A DNA stretch of 64,000 bases from Palleniella intestinalis (GCF_013166595.1 NZ_JABKKG010000001.1:372001-436000), one strand, 5' to 3'; positions 37,588 to 47,349 are shown, counted from the stretch's first letter. Translations and numbers: made by a program. Notes: generated by a model from the sequence alone, not told the origin.

Positions 37588-39243
37588 TTAATGCGCCAAT
37601 GTTTGGTGCAAGAACGCCACAATATCTTCCTTTTCCGGCACGCCGAGCTTCTTCCTCACTGAGGACTTGCGCACATAGATCGTTGCAGTCGTCTGGCTTG
37701 TGATGACACCGATTTCCTTTGTCGAGAAGCCTGCTACCATGAGGACTATAATCTGCGTTTCCTTCAGCGTAAGCATGTCGCCGAAACGTGCAATGAGCTT
37801 AGTGTGGAATCCGGAATAAAGATTGTCTATTACGGCAAAGATGTTGTCCCAATTAACCAATGCGCCGTTTGTCTCACCGTCCAATGACGAAATCTTGCGC
37901 AGCATCTCACGGTTCTGCTCCGTAGGAGTCTCTGCCACCATCTTGATTATGCCGAGTTGCCGGAGCATTGCACGGCGGAGCGCGTCAGAGGAGTTTGAGC
38001 CTGAAGGAGATTCAGGCGCTTCCTTCAGCTCGTCAACCATTTTCTGCAAAGCCTCGGCACGCTCCTCCGCCTCAACAACCTTTAGGCGGCGGTCGTGGAC
38101 AACCCAGACCGAAATTCCCATGGTAAGCAGCAATGCCAGAATCAGGATTATGAGGACGGCCGCTTTCTGCTCGTTCTTGGCTTTGAGCACCAACGTTGTG
38201 TTCTCATTCCTCAAAGCGTTCCGTTCCGTCTCCCATTGCGACGCAGCCATCCTGTTGAACCGCTCCTGCTGGCGGTTCGTGACACCTGCAATATGCTTCA
38301 CCGATAACTTCCGGCTCTTGCGGTAGTCAATCATCGTGCGTAAAAGCCTGCTGAAACTTTGGAAATAGGCGTTTTCGCTCTGTTCTTTCTCCGAAGCCAT
38401 GCTGTCAGCGATGTCCAATTCCGAAGCTGCACCCGCAAGATCGCCTCTGTTGAAATGGTTCATCGCTTTCTGAAGATACAGGTAATGGGCAGCACCATTG
38501 TCCGGCGCTTTGCGGAAAACCTCATCTATCGCATGGTCACTTTCGCCGTATCGCCCCAACTCCGTAAGAATCTGAGCCCTGTCCATCTCAAACTGGAACT
38601 GCTTGTCGCCTATCTTGTTCGCCTTTGCAAAAGCTATAAGCTCATCAATAAGCATCAAAGCTGAGTCACACTTGCCGGCATACTCATAAGCCTCGCACAA
38701 AAGATACTTGTATTCCAGTTGCGCTTTAGGAGACTTATCGATACGCTGCAACCTTTTCAATATCGCAACATTCTTCTCGCCTTCATACAGTGACGCGCCC
38801 AAAAGCGCCCTCATGCGCAATGGCTCAACGACAACGCTGTCAGGAATTCCGGAACTTGCCGTCAGAGAATCCAGCAATCGCACAGCACCCTCAGTGTCGC
38901 CCACCCAAAACTTATGCCACGCATAAAGAGTCCCGCTTTCTACAGATTTTGCAATGTCCCGACCCTTATAGTATTCATAAGAACAATGTATCAACGAGTC
39001 AGAAACCATTGAACGGTTTTGTGCCTTATGCGCAAACGCCATGACATAATAGAACTTTGCCTTAAGAGAATCCTCCGCCAAATCGGAAGGCTCTACCCCC
39101 TCTATCATGGCCAATGCACTGTCGGGACTGTTCGGGACAATGCGCTCCGCATCGTCCAGCAGACCATTCTGATGTGACGCCGACCGTGTGCATGAAGCAA
39201 TGACAGCAACTCCCAACACCAACATCCATATAAATTTCCTCAT
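37588..39243 (-). CDS. Membrane-anchored TPR-LuxR transcriptional regulator
   Basis: A 551-residue protein from the ATG giving the leader MRKFIWMLVLGVAVIASC (possible lipobox or cleaved signal). Residues about 25-330 are tetratricopeptide-type helical pairs (SPDSALAMIEGVEPSDLAEDS, DSALMLIDELIAFAKANKIG). A single transmembrane helix follows (VLIILILALLLTMGISVWVV) and then a coiled coil. The C-terminus is a LuxR-like helix-turn-helix (LTLKETQIIVLMVAGFSTKE). This is a periplasmic sensor joined through the membrane to DNA binding, a design common in Bacteroidales. The ligand and targets are unknown. Confidence 0.8.
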   Translation of the reverse strand: MRKFIWMLVLGVAVIASCTRSASHQNGLLDDAERIVPNSPDSALAMIEGVEPSDLAEDSLKAKFYYVMAFAHKAQNRSMVSDSLIHCSYEYYKGRDIAKSVESGTLYAWHKFWVGDTEGAVRLLDSLTASSGIPDSVVVEPLRMRALLGASLYEGEKNVAILKRLQRIDKSPKAQLEYKYLLCEAYEYAGKCDSALMLIDELIAFAKANKIGDKQFQFEMDRAQILTELGRYGESDHAIDEVFRKAPDNGAAHYLYLQKAMNHFNRGDLAGAASELDIADSMASEKEQSENAYFQSFSRLLRTMIDYRKSRKLSVKHIAGVTNRQQERFNRMAASQWETERNALRNENTTLVLKAKNEQKAAVLIILILALLLTMGISVWVVHDRRLKVVEAEERAEALQKMVDELKEAPESPSGSNSSDALRRAMLRQLGIIKMVAETPTEQNREMLRKISSLDGETNGALVNWDNIFAVIDNLYSGFHTKLIARFGDMLTLKETQIIVLMVAGFSTKEIGVITSQTTATIYVRKSSVRKKLGVPEKEDIVAFLHQTLAH

Positions 39244-39406
39244 ACGCTTTCCTTCATTATAAATACGCATGCAAATTTCGTGAAAAATATCGAGATATGC
39301 AAGAAATCACAAAAGATTTGGACAGCAAAAACAGGCACACAAAACCGATTTTCTTAAAATATTCTAATAATCCCCGCCATTTGCCGCATATACAGAAAAT
39401 TATTGC

Positions 39407-39414
39407 TACCTTTG
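39407..39414 (+). promoter_or_regulatory. -7 box of tRNA-Ser
   Basis: TACCTTTG lies 27 bases before the mature tRNA, with TTG at 39381-39383 as a loosely spaced -33. Confidence 0.55.
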
Positions 39415-39440
39415 CATCGCTAAACGCAAAAGCATGCCTT

Positions 39441-39528
39441 GGAGAGGTGCTCGAGTGGTTGAAGAGGCACGCCTGGAAAGCGTGTAATCGGCAAAACCGA
39501 TTCGCAGGTTCGAATCCTGTTCTCTCCG
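39441..39528 (+). tRNA. tRNA-Ser (anticodon GGA)
   Basis: Class II tRNA with a long variable arm. Acceptor stem GGAGAGG/TCTCTCC, anticodon arm CACGC-CTGGAAA-GCGTG with GGA, T arm CAGG-TTCGAAT-CCTG. Discriminator G, CCA not encoded. Confidence 0.97.
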
Positions 39529-39539
39529 CAAAAAAACAA

Positions 39540-39580
39540 AACGGCTTGGTACTGAAAAAAGTATCAAGCCGTTTTTTTGT
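39540..39580 (+). terminator. Terminator of tRNA-Ser
   Basis: AACGGCTTG-TAC pairs with GTA-CAAGCCGTT, followed by TTTTTTGTT. Confidence 0.85.
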
Positions 39581-39609
39581 TCCATTCTGTCAACATCACT
39601 CTCCAACTA

Positions 39610-39678
39610 ACAAATAAAATATGCTCTCTTCCCAAAGGTCGCTGTAAGCACATCGGGAAGAGAGCATATTTTATTTGT
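39610..39678. repeat. 24-bp perfect inverted repeat downstream of ilvC
   Basis: ACAAATAAAATATGCTCTCT plus TCCC is matched exactly by its complement after a 21-base loop. It lies between the convergent tRNA-Ser and the ilv operon and probably ends the ilv transcript. A perfect stem of this length is unusual for a terminator. Confidence 0.75.
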
Positions 39679-39730
39679 CTTTCCATTGAGCATACGGTCG
39701 ATCCCAATATGCTTAATGAAAAAGATATTA

Positions 39731-40774
39731 TCAGTTGTTTTCTGGGCGGAGCTGGCGTACCACCTCTGCTGTGCGCCACATCTCTGACTCACGGAGGGCA
39801 GCGAGTTCTTTCTCAAGTCCTACGCGATAGTCAGGCTTTGAGTTTGCGTCAATGGAGATTTGTGCCTCGTTGCCGGACTTGACGGAGGCGTAGAGTTTCT
39901 CGACCACCGGCTTGCATGCGTCGTGGAAAGGTCCCATCCAGTCGAGTGCGCCGCGCTGTGCCGTGGTAGAGCAGTTGGCGTACATCCAGTCCATACCCTT
40001 GGCAGCAAAGAGCGGCATGAGTGACTGTGTCAGCTCCTCGACGGTCTCGTTGAATGCCTCGGAAGGAGTGTGTCCGTTCTCACGGAGCACCTCGTACTGT
40101 GCAAGGAGGAGTCCCTGGATGGCGCCCATCAGTGAGCCGCGCTCGCCTGTAAGGTCGGACGTTGCCTCACGCTGGAATGTTGTCTCGAAGAGATAGCCTG
40201 AGCCGATGCCGATGCCGAGGGCTATGGTGCGCTCCCATGCGCGACCTGTGGCGTCGTTGTAGACGGCGTAAGAGGAGTTGAGTCCGCGTCCTTCGAGGAA
40301 CATGGTGCGGAGTGATGTTCCCGAGCCCTTCGGGGCTACCATGATGACATCGATGTCCTTGGAAGGGACACAGCCTGTGCGGTCGGACCATGTTATGGCG
40401 AAGCCGTGGGAGAAATAGAGCGCCTTGCCCGGGGTGAGGTACTGCTGCAGTGTGGGCCATACGGACATCACTGCCGCATCAGACAAGAGGCACATGACGA
40501 TGGATGCTTTCTCGGCAGCTTCCTCGATGGAGAAGAGTGTCTCGCCCGGAACCCATCCGTCGGCGACGGCTTTCTCGAAGGTCTTGCCCTGGCGCTGGCC
40601 GACAATGACGTCGAAACCGTTGTCGCGAAGGTTGCAGGCCTGTCCCGGTCCCTGTACTCCATAACCGATAACCGCGATCTTCTCGTCCTTAAGTACTTCA
40701 CGAGCTTTTTCAAGCGGGAATTCCTCACGTGTCATTACCTCCTCGATAACGCCACCAAAATTCATTTTTGCCAT
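39731..40774 (-). CDS. ilvC: Ketol-acid reductoisomerase (class I)
   Basis: A 347-residue NADPH enzyme converting acetolactate to dihydroxyisovalerate. The Rossmann motif is GYGVQGPGQACNLRDNG, NADPH-phosphate contact follows in VGQRQGK, and the knotted C-terminal domain holds the metal and substrate residues in LTGERGSLMGAIQGLLLAQYE. It is the last gene of the ilvD-ilvB-ilvN-thioesterase-ilvC operon, 12 bases after the thioesterase gene. Confidence 0.96.
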   Translation of the reverse strand: MAKMNFGGVIEEVMTREEFPLEKAREVLKDEKIAVIGYGVQGPGQACNLRDNGFDVIVGQRQGKTFEKAVADGWVPGETLFSIEEAAEKASIVMCLLSDAAVMSVWPTLQQYLTPGKALYFSHGFAITWSDRTGCVPSKDIDVIMVAPKGSGTSLRTMFLEGRGLNSSYAVYNDATGRAWERTIALGIGIGSGYLFETTFQREATSDLTGERGSLMGAIQGLLLAQYEVLRENGHTPSEAFNETVEELTQSLMPLFAAKGMDWMYANCSTTAQRGALDWMGPFHDACKPVVEKLYASVKSGNEAQISIDANSKPDYRVGLEKELAALRESEMWRTAEVVRQLRPENN

Positions 40775-40786
40775 AGTGTGATAATT

Positions 40787-41608
40787 TTATTTGTTATACT
40801 TAACTATTTTGTTTTTGAACTTAACAGACGAGCGCACACATTCTGTCTCTGTTGTGTGAGAATCATCAGTGTGCACCACCTTTGTAATGCGCACCTCGTA
40901 TTCGTCCTCGGTCATCTGCTCTTTGTAGAAGCGGAGTGTGTCTCCTGCATAACACTCTGCCACATAGGCTATCTCAAGACGCGAAAGAGTCTTGCTCTTG
41001 TATGCCTCCAATGGGAAGAGGTCAAGCACATGCTCTATGTACTTCACGGAATTGACATGCCCGTTGACATCTATGTCGCTGTATTTCGCCACAAGTTCCG
41101 ACGCCATTGGCACGTCCTTGGACATTTTCACCCTTCCGGGCTTGGCTATAGGGCATTCCTTGTCTTTCTCTGCCCAACTCATGATTTCACCGTCACGGAT
41201 GTCCATCAGGTTGCATGGCTGCCGTGTCCCTGTGTCGATGAGGGCCCAGATGGAGCGGCCGTAGCCTATGGAGCGGCCGTCATGGGACTCTATGCGGAAA
41301 TTACGGTTTGTGAAATAGCGCATTGCCGATTCCACCCATGTCTCGACAAAGAAATGTTCATACTGCTTAGGCATGTCCGTCATCTCGATCACAAGGCGCG
41401 ACAGCACCCAAGTCTTGTTGACAGTGTTCAGGTACTTCATTCCAAAACCTCTGTCGGAGGAGTGGAAATCTGCCGCATTGAGCAGATGGTTGCCGAGATG
41501 CCCCATAAAGAGACTGTGGTCAATGTCGCAGTGGAATGGTTCGGCGACATTCTCGTAGCGTCCCACCCTGCCCCACTTTGCTATTCTTTCTTCTACGGAT
41601 AACTCCAT
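40787..41608 (-). CDS. Acyl-ACP thioesterase (FatA/FatB-like)
   Basis: A 273-residue double hot-dog enzyme releasing fatty acids from acyl carrier protein. The C-terminal hot-dog carries YSDIDVNGHVNSVKYIEHV, the Asp/Asn/His active-site pattern of plant and bacterial acyl-ACP thioesterases. It lies inside the ilv operon, 33 bases after ilvN and 12 before ilvC, so its output is tied to branched-chain precursor supply. A link to branched fatty acid production is inference. Confidence 0.88.
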   Translation of the reverse strand: MELSVEERIAKWGRVGRYENVAEPFHCDIDHSLFMGHLGNHLLNAADFHSSDRGFGMKYLNTVNKTWVLSRLVIEMTDMPKQYEHFFVETWVESAMRYFTNRNFRIESHDGRSIGYGRSIWALIDTGTRQPCNLMDIRDGEIMSWAEKDKECPIAKPGRVKMSKDVPMASELVAKYSDIDVNGHVNSVKYIEHVLDLFPLEAYKSKTLSRLEIAYVAECYAGDTLRFYKEQMTEDEYEVRITKVVHTDDSHTTETECVRSSVKFKNKIVKYNK

Positions 41609-41641
41609 GCTTTGTTTGTTGTTTTTTTTATTCCAAAGGAT

Positions 41642-42478
41642 TTATTCTGCCTGATTGTCACGCTCTTCCTCACGCTGTGTGAGATACTGGTCAAGGCGCT
41701 CTATGCAAGAGCGTGTGATTGCGATACGTCCCGAACGCACAAACTGCAGGACGCATCCAAAGCTGTCAAGCTGCCGGAACAGTCCGAGCACCTCCTCTGT
41801 GACACCAGTCTTCTCAACAATGGTGTATGTAGGGTTCACCTCCACCATTCTTGCAGAGGCGTGCCGCACGCTGCGGGAGATTTCCGGATTGGCGAGAACC
41901 ATAGGGGTCGACAGCTTCAGGAGCGATGTCTCAACCATGAATATCTCGTCATCGACGAAACAGTTTGCCTGAAGGACATCAATCCTTTTCTCAATCTGCT
42001 TGACAAGCATCTCTGCCATGTCCTTCTTGCAGTAGCAGGTGATTGTGTACTTGTGCACACCGGGAGTTGATGATGAGGAGACGTTAATGGACTCTATGTT
42101 AACCTGACGGCGGGTGAAGACGGCCGTTATCTGGTTAAGGATGCCGGCATAGTTCTCGGAATATATTATCAGAGTGTACAGTGTCAGACCTGCACGGCTG
42201 TTGAGCAGCGCACCCTCACGCCCCGGAACCGACGGCCGCATGACAGCATTGCGTGAGAAGCTCTCAACCTGCATGCCCTGTGCGGCGTCAGTGTCAAGCG
42301 TCGCCCTGCGCTGGCGGGCAAGGTTTTTCTCGTAAGAGTTATAGTCATGGGAGGCGGCAGCACGGACAGCATCGTTGAATCCTTGCAACTCGGGAGTAAT
42401 CTCCAGTTGTTCCTCACACTTTCCACAAGTGTTGCAATCGCCGCATTCCGCAGCACCGGCATTTTTGTTTGTTTCCAT
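41642..42478 (-). CDS. ilvN: Acetolactate synthase regulatory subunit with a cysteine-rich N-terminal extension
   Basis: A 278-residue protein from the ATG at METNKNAGAAECGD. The normal small subunit (ACT domain from about residue 98: GLTLYTLIIYSENYAGILNQ, then a C-terminal regulatory domain) is preceded by about 95 extra residues. These begin with Cys12, Cys15, Cys18 and Cys21 in CGDCNTCGKC, a CX2CX2CX2C pattern typical of iron-sulfur or zinc binding, followed by an Arg-rich linker. Typical IlvN proteins are 160-190 residues. The subunit mediates valine feedback on IlvB; the extension might add metal or redox control, which is inference. It starts 52 bases after ilvB. Confidence 0.9.
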   Translation of the reverse strand: METNKNAGAAECGDCNTCGKCEEQLEITPELQGFNDAVRAAASHDYNSYEKNLARQRRATLDTDAAQGMQVESFSRNAVMRPSVPGREGALLNSRAGLTLYTLIIYSENYAGILNQITAVFTRRQVNIESINVSSSSTPGVHKYTITCYCKKDMAEMLVKQIEKRIDVLQANCFVDDEIFMVETSLLKLSTPMVLANPEISRSVRHASARMVEVNPTYTIVEKTGVTEEVLGLFRQLDSFGCVLQFVRSGRIAITRSCIERLDQYLTQREEERDNQAE

Positions 42479-42530
42479 TTTTCTATGTTTTCTCGTTATG
42501 ACAATATGTTTGTCTTCATGGAACAATCTG

Positions 42531-44228
42531 TTAATTCACTTCCAGAAGCATCTCATCGACACTTCCGCCCGGAGGTGTCATTGGGAGGACATTGTCCTCT
42601 TCCTTCACCGCACATTGCAGGATATATGGTCCGTCAGTAGCCAACATCTCACGCACTGCAGCGTCAAGGTCCTTGCGGTCAATGACGGTCCGGCAAGGGA
42701 TGCCATAGCCTTCTGCTATCTTCTCATAATCAGGATTGAGCATCGGGGTGAACGAATACCGCTTGTTGAAGAACATGTACTGCCATTGGCGGACATTGCC
42801 AAGGTAGTTGTTGTTCAGGATAATCATCTTCACAGGGCACTGCTGCTCCATGATTGTGCCAAGCTCCTGTATCGTCATCTGGAATCCGCCGTCACCGCAG
42901 AACATACAGACTGTACGGTCAGGAGCGCCGAATGTCGCGCCTATTGCCGCCGGAATACCGAATCCCATTGTGCCGGCACCACCGGAGGTGACAATGGAAC
43001 GTGGCTTCGAGTATTTGAAATAGCGGCATCCGAACATCTGGTTCTGTCCGACGTCCGTCACAAGAACAGCCTCATTATTGGACAATTCACTGACCTTGCG
43101 CACAACCTCGCCCATAAGCAGAGGGCCTTCTGTGGGGTTAAGTGCGGGAGAAATCACCTTATTGTATTCTTTCTCGGCATAAGGCTTGAAGCCGTCAATC
43201 CATGCATCATGCTTCGCCTCGCCAACATAAGGCAGGACATCGGCAAGGGTCTGCTTGCAGTTGCCAAGCACAGCAAGATTGACTTTCACATTCTTGTTGA
43301 CCTCAGAAGGGTCTATCTCAAAATGTATGACCTTCGCCTGTTTGGCGTATGTCTTCAGATTGCCTGTGACACGATCATCAAAACGCATGCCGACAGCTAT
43401 GAGCAGGTCGCATTGGTTGGTCATCACGTTTGGCGCAAGATTGCCGTGCATGCCGAGCATGCCCATGTTAAGCGGATGGTCGGTAGGCGCAACCGACAGG
43501 CCGAGCATTGTCTGTCCGAAAGGAATCTGCGCTTTCTCACAGAGAGCAAGCAGTTCCTCACGCGCTCCGGCTATCTCTACGCCCTGACCGACAAGCATGA
43601 ACGGCTTCACACTATTGTTAATCATGTGTGCCGCCTCTTGGATTGTGGACACGTCTGAAAGCGGATTAGGGTTGTAGCTGCGTATGAAATCCACATGCTG
43701 CGGCTCATATTCAAACATCGCTGTCTGGGCATTCTTTGCGAAATCAAGCACCACAGGCCCCGGGCGTCCGCTTCGTGCGATGTAGAAAGCGCGGGCAACA
43801 GCCCATGGAATGTCCTCCGCACGGCGAATCTGATAGTTCCATTTTGAGATAGGCTGTGTAACACCTACAACGTCAATCTCCTGGAAAGCGTCAGTGCCAA
43901 GCATTGCCGCACCGACCTGACCGCAGATGACCACAAGCGGAGTGGAGTCTATCATCGCATCGGCAATGCCGGTAATGGTGTTCATTGCGCCAGGACCTGA
44001 GGTCACAAGAGCACAGCCCACCTTGCCACTGACACGCGCATAGCCCTGTGCGGCATGGACAGCCGCCTGCTCATGACGTACAAGAATATGGTTCAATCTG
44101 TCTCTATGGTCATACAGAGCATCGAATGTCGGCATAATCGCGCCACCCGGATAGCCGAAAAGTGTGTCAACACCTTCGTACTCAAGTGAACGCATAAGTG
44201 CCTCTGCTCCGGAAATCTTTTCTGTCAT
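42531..44228 (-). CDS. ilvB: Acetolactate synthase catalytic subunit
   Basis: A 565-residue thiamine diphosphate enzyme forming acetolactate or acetohydroxybutyrate from pyruvate. The activating Glu53 is in VRHEQAAVHAAQGYAR. The ThDP/Mg motif runs from GDGGFQMTIQEL to NNNYLGNVRQW. FAD and quinone-region residues fit anabolic AHAS. It lies nine bases after ilvD. Confidence 0.96.
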   Translation of the reverse strand: MTEKISGAEALMRSLEYEGVDTLFGYPGGAIMPTFDALYDHRDRLNHILVRHEQAAVHAAQGYARVSGKVGCALVTSGPGAMNTITGIADAMIDSTPLVVICGQVGAAMLGTDAFQEIDVVGVTQPISKWNYQIRRAEDIPWAVARAFYIARSGRPGPVVLDFAKNAQTAMFEYEPQHVDFIRSYNPNPLSDVSTIQEAAHMINNSVKPFMLVGQGVEIAGAREELLALCEKAQIPFGQTMLGLSVAPTDHPLNMGMLGMHGNLAPNVMTNQCDLLIAVGMRFDDRVTGNLKTYAKQAKVIHFEIDPSEVNKNVKVNLAVLGNCKQTLADVLPYVGEAKHDAWIDGFKPYAEKEYNKVISPALNPTEGPLLMGEVVRKVSELSNNEAVLVTDVGQNQMFGCRYFKYSKPRSIVTSGGAGTMGFGIPAAIGATFGAPDRTVCMFCGDGGFQMTIQELGTIMEQQCPVKMIILNNNYLGNVRQWQYMFFNKRYSFTPMLNPDYEKIAEGYGIPCRTVIDRKDLDAAVREMLATDGPYILQCAVKEEDNVLPMTPPGGSVDEMLLEVN

Positions 44229-44237
44229 TTTCCTTGT

Positions 44238-46040
44238 TTAGTCTATTATTCTTACACCACCCTTGTCTGCCGAAGATACCGATTGCGCGTAGGCACGGAG
44301 AGCCTTTGAGACAACACGGTTGCGCTTCAACGGCTGCATGGGGCGTGCCGCAAGTTCCTCATCTGAGAGTTTCACATTTATGGAACGGTTCGGTATGTCT
44401 ATTACGATTATATCACCGTCCTTGATTTTTCCTATATTGCCGCCATTGGCTGCCTCCGGAGAGATATGACCGATGGACAGTCCTGATGTTCCACCGGAGA
44501 AACGGCCGTCGGTAATCAGCGCGCACTCTTTGCCCATGTGCATCGACTTGATGTAGGAAGTCGGGTAAAGCATCTCCTGCATGCCCGGTCCTCCCTTCGG
44601 TCCTTCATGGGTTATCACGACGCAGTCGCCTTTCTTCACCTTTCCGCCAAGGATTCCCTCACAGGCATCCTCCTGAGAATCAAACACTACCGCAGGGCCT
44701 TCAAAATGCCAAAGCTCAGGGGCTACGCCGGCAGTCTTCACGACACAGCCGTCCTGTGCTATGTTTCCGAAAAGTACTGCCATGCCGCCATCCTTCGTGT
44801 AGGCATGCTCTATGTCACGGATGCAGCCGTTAACGCGGTCTGTGTCGAGAGTCTCCCATCGTGTATCCTGCGAACCCATCGTTGTGGAGAACTTTCCTCC
44901 CGGTGCGGAACGGTAGATGCGGTCTGCCTCCGGGTCTATCTCGCTGCCCGTTATGCTGTATTTCTTGATGTCATCACCGAGTGTTGCACCGTTGACACGC
45001 TTGCATGAGAGGTCAAGAAGGTCACCCTTGGCAAGCTCGCCAAGGATTCCGAGGATGCCACCGGCACGGTTTTCCTCCTGAATGCTGTATTTCTGCCAGT
45101 TGGGAGCGAGTTTGCAGAGGAAAGGAACTTTGCGTGAAAGGGCATCGATGTCTGACATGCTGAACTCCACTTCCCCCTCCTGAGCGACAGCAAGGAGATG
45201 AAGCACGGTGTTGGTGGATGCACCCATGGCAATGTCAAGCGTCATGGCATTGAGGAAAGCCTGACGGGTGGCTATGGAACGCGGCAGGACAGAGTCGTCG
45301 CCGTCCTCATAGTATGCGAACGCATTCTTCACAATCTGGCGTGCAGCATCCTTGAAAAGTTGGATACGGTTGACATGGGTTGCCAATATCGAGCCGTTTC
45401 CCGGCAGGGAAAGTCCGATAGCCTCTGTCAGCGAGTTCATGGAATTGGCAGTGAACATGCCGGAGCAGGCACCGCAACCGGGGCATGCACAGCTCTCTAT
45501 CTGAGCAAGTTCCTCATCACTGACCGTAGGGTCGCCGCCCTTAACCATGGCAGTAATCAGGTCGGCATTCTCACCTTTCCACTTTCCTGCCTCCATAGGG
45601 CCGCCGGAAACGAACACCGCAGGGATGTTAAGACGCATGGCTGCCATAAGCATACCCGGAGTGACCTTGTCACAATTCGAGATGCAAATCATGGCATCCG
45701 CCTTATGGGCATTGACCATATACTCAACGGAATCAGCGATGACATCACGTGAGGGCAGCGAATAAAGCATGCCGTCATGCCCCATGGCAATGCCGTCATC
45801 AACCGCAATGGTGTTGAACTCGGCGGCATAGCATCCCATGCTCTCAATCTCGGCCTTCACTATCTGACCGATTTCATGTAGATGCGTATGTCCCGGAACA
45901 AACTGTGTGAACGAATTGACAATGGCTATAATCGGTTTGCCAAACTGCTCGCGCTTCATGCCATTGGCAACCCAAAGGGCTCTTGCGCCTGCCATACGGC
46001 GTCCCTCTGTACAGACAGCACTGCGAAGTTGATGTTTCAT
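44238..46040 (-). CDS. ilvD: Dihydroxy-acid dehydratase
   Basis: A 600-residue iron-sulfur dehydratase, first gene of the ilv operon. The start at [20 protein letters not shown] is conserved; 23 upstream codons are leader. Cluster cysteines lie in NCDKVTPG and [19 protein letters not shown]. It acts after IlvC in valine and isoleucine synthesis. Confidence 0.96.
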   Translation of the reverse strand: MKHQLRSAVCTEGRRMAGARALWVANGMKREQFGKPIIAIVNSFTQFVPGHTHLHEIGQIVKAEIESMGCYAAEFNTIAVDDGIAMGHDGMLYSLPSRDVIADSVEYMVNAHKADAMICISNCDKVTPGMLMAAMRLNIPAVFVSGGPMEAGKWKGENADLITAMVKGGDPTVSDEELAQIESCACPGCGACSGMFTANSMNSLTEAIGLSLPGNGSILATHVNRIQLFKDAARQIVKNAFAYYEDGDDSVLPRSIATRQAFLNAMTLDIAMGASTNTVLHLLAVAQEGEVEFSMSDIDALSRKVPFLCKLAPNWQKYSIQEENRAGGILGILGELAKGDLLDLSCKRVNGATLGDDIKKYSITGSEIDPEADRIYRSAPGGKFSTTMGSQDTRWETLDTDRVNGCIRDIEHAYTKDGGMAVLFGNIAQDGCVVKTAGVAPELWHFEGPAVVFDSQEDACEGILGGKVKKGDCVVITHEGPKGGPGMQEMLYPTSYIKSMHMGKECALITDGRFSGGTSGLSIGHISPEAANGGNIGKIKDGDIIVIDIPNRSINVKLSDEELAARPMQPLKRNRVVSKALRAYAQSVSSADKGGVRIID

Positions 46041-46117
46041 AATATGTTGTATCTTTATTTTTCTTTTTACCAAGCCTTGAACAAGCGGATGACAAGACCC
46101 CTTAAACAATTATCTTG

Positions 46118-46149
46118 CAAAGATAGGTAAAAATCCGTTATCCACCAAA
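46118..46149 (-). promoter_or_regulatory. Promoter of the ilv operon
   Basis: On the minus strand TTTG (46146-46149), 20 bases, TATCTTTG (46118-46125), a perfect consensus match. The leader is about 70 bases and shows no branched-chain leader peptide or convincing attenuator. Confidence 0.8.
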
Positions 46150-46177
46150 AGTTTAAGCAAAAATTTGCTTTTTACTT

Positions 46178-47131
46178 TCAATTTATCACATTTTTGGGCG
46201 CATTTCTAACAAAACCGTAAATGTTTTGTGCACAAATCCGCACCAAACGTTGTCTTGCCTCCACTGTCGCCCAAGCAATGTGGGGAGTGAGATAACAGCG
46301 TGGGGCAGTCAGCAAAGGATTGTCCTCACGAGGCGGCTCAATGGACAGCACATCGGCACAATACACACCGAGATTTCCATTGGCAAGTGCATTGGCGACA
46401 TCCTGCTCATTCACCAACGGGCCGCGACTCATATTCATAAGTATGCAGCCTTTGCGCATACGCCCGAGAGTGTCGGCATTAATAATCTCAAACGTGTCAT
46501 CGGCAAGCGGACTGTGCAGGGAGATGACATCACAGCCGGCAAGCATGGCTTCCCATGTCACTTTCCGTACATAGCCGGGCAGACTATCCTGCCCCTTGCT
46601 CGTAACAGCCATTACCTCCATGCTGAATGCATGGGCTATCTCCGCCACTTTCATGCCGATGTTCCCAAGACCGAATATTCCGAGAGTCATCTGCGCCAAC
46701 TCACGCTGAGGCACATCCTGATAGCTGAAATCCGGTGACGAGCACCAGCACCCGCGACGGTTTTCGTCAGCATAACGGGCTACACCGTTGACAACATTGA
46801 GCAGATGCGCAAAGACCATCTGAGCTACAGAGTCCGTGCTGTAAGCAGGAATATTGGTGACCGTGATGCCTTTCTCACGGGCATACCGATAGTCCACAAC
46901 GTTGTAACCGGTAGCCAGCACACCGATATATCTCAGCTTCGGCAGACTGTCCATCTCATGTCTGCCTATCACGACCTTGTTTGTTAGGATTATGTCTGCA
47001 TCCGCAGCACGCTCGACAACGTCCTCCGCAGCGGTGCGGTCATAGCAAACGAACTCCCCAAACTGACTAACCTCTTCCCAGCTGATGTCACCGGGATTGA
47101 CTGTATATCCGTCAAGAACTACTATTTTCAT
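46178..47131 (-). CDS. D-2-hydroxyacid dehydrogenase, glycerate dehydrogenase-like
   Basis: A 317-residue NAD-dependent dehydrogenase reducing a 2-keto acid such as hydroxypyruvate. The start at MKIVVLDGYTVNPGD is used. The nucleotide fold is GIFGLGNIGMKVAEIAHAFS; catalytic Arg, Glu and His lie in MSRGPLVNE, SIEPPREDNPL and LTPHIAWATVEAR. It is separated from the ilv operon by the ilv promoter. Its own promoter appears to be more than 200 bases upstream, behind a tandem repeat. Confidence 0.88.
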   Translation of the reverse strand: MKIVVLDGYTVNPGDISWEEVSQFGEFVCYDRTAAEDVVERAADADIILTNKVVIGRHEMDSLPKLRYIGVLATGYNVVDYRYAREKGITVTNIPAYSTDSVAQMVFAHLLNVVNGVARYADENRRGCWCSSPDFSYQDVPQRELAQMTLGIFGLGNIGMKVAEIAHAFSMEVMAVTSKGQDSLPGYVRKVTWEAMLAGCDVISLHSPLADDTFEIINADTLGRMRKGCILMNMSRGPLVNEQDVANALANGNLGVYCADVLSIEPPREDNPLLTAPRCYLTPHIAWATVEARQRLVRICAQNIYGFVRNAPKNVIN

Positions 47132-47254
47132 TGTATATATAATGTGAAATTTTATGATTATCCATAACAAGCGTTATCATCTATTTTTATTTAACGACTA
47201 CGTACAACACACTTGTACACAACACGTTATACGAAACAGGCAAAACAATATTTC

Positions 47255-47342
47255 AAAAGGTAACCTTTGACCATGCAAAAGGTTACCATTCACAATGCAA
47301 AGTGTCACCTTTGGCACAGCAAAGTGTCACCTTTGCCCTTTC
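47255..47342. repeat. 22-bp tandem palindromic array 3
   Basis: Units start at 47255, 47277, 47299 and 47321 (exact period 22). The first two carry AAAAGGTWACC, the second two AAAGTGTCACCTTTG. The array lies in the divergent hprA-like/kdsA spacer, within the predicted 5' leader of the dehydrogenase. Confidence 0.8.
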
Positions 47343-47349
47343 ACATCTG

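Noticed and set aside
46041-46117. Branched-chain attenuator before ilvD
   Set aside because: The leader is short and has no Leu/Ile/Val-rich peptide or stable terminator.
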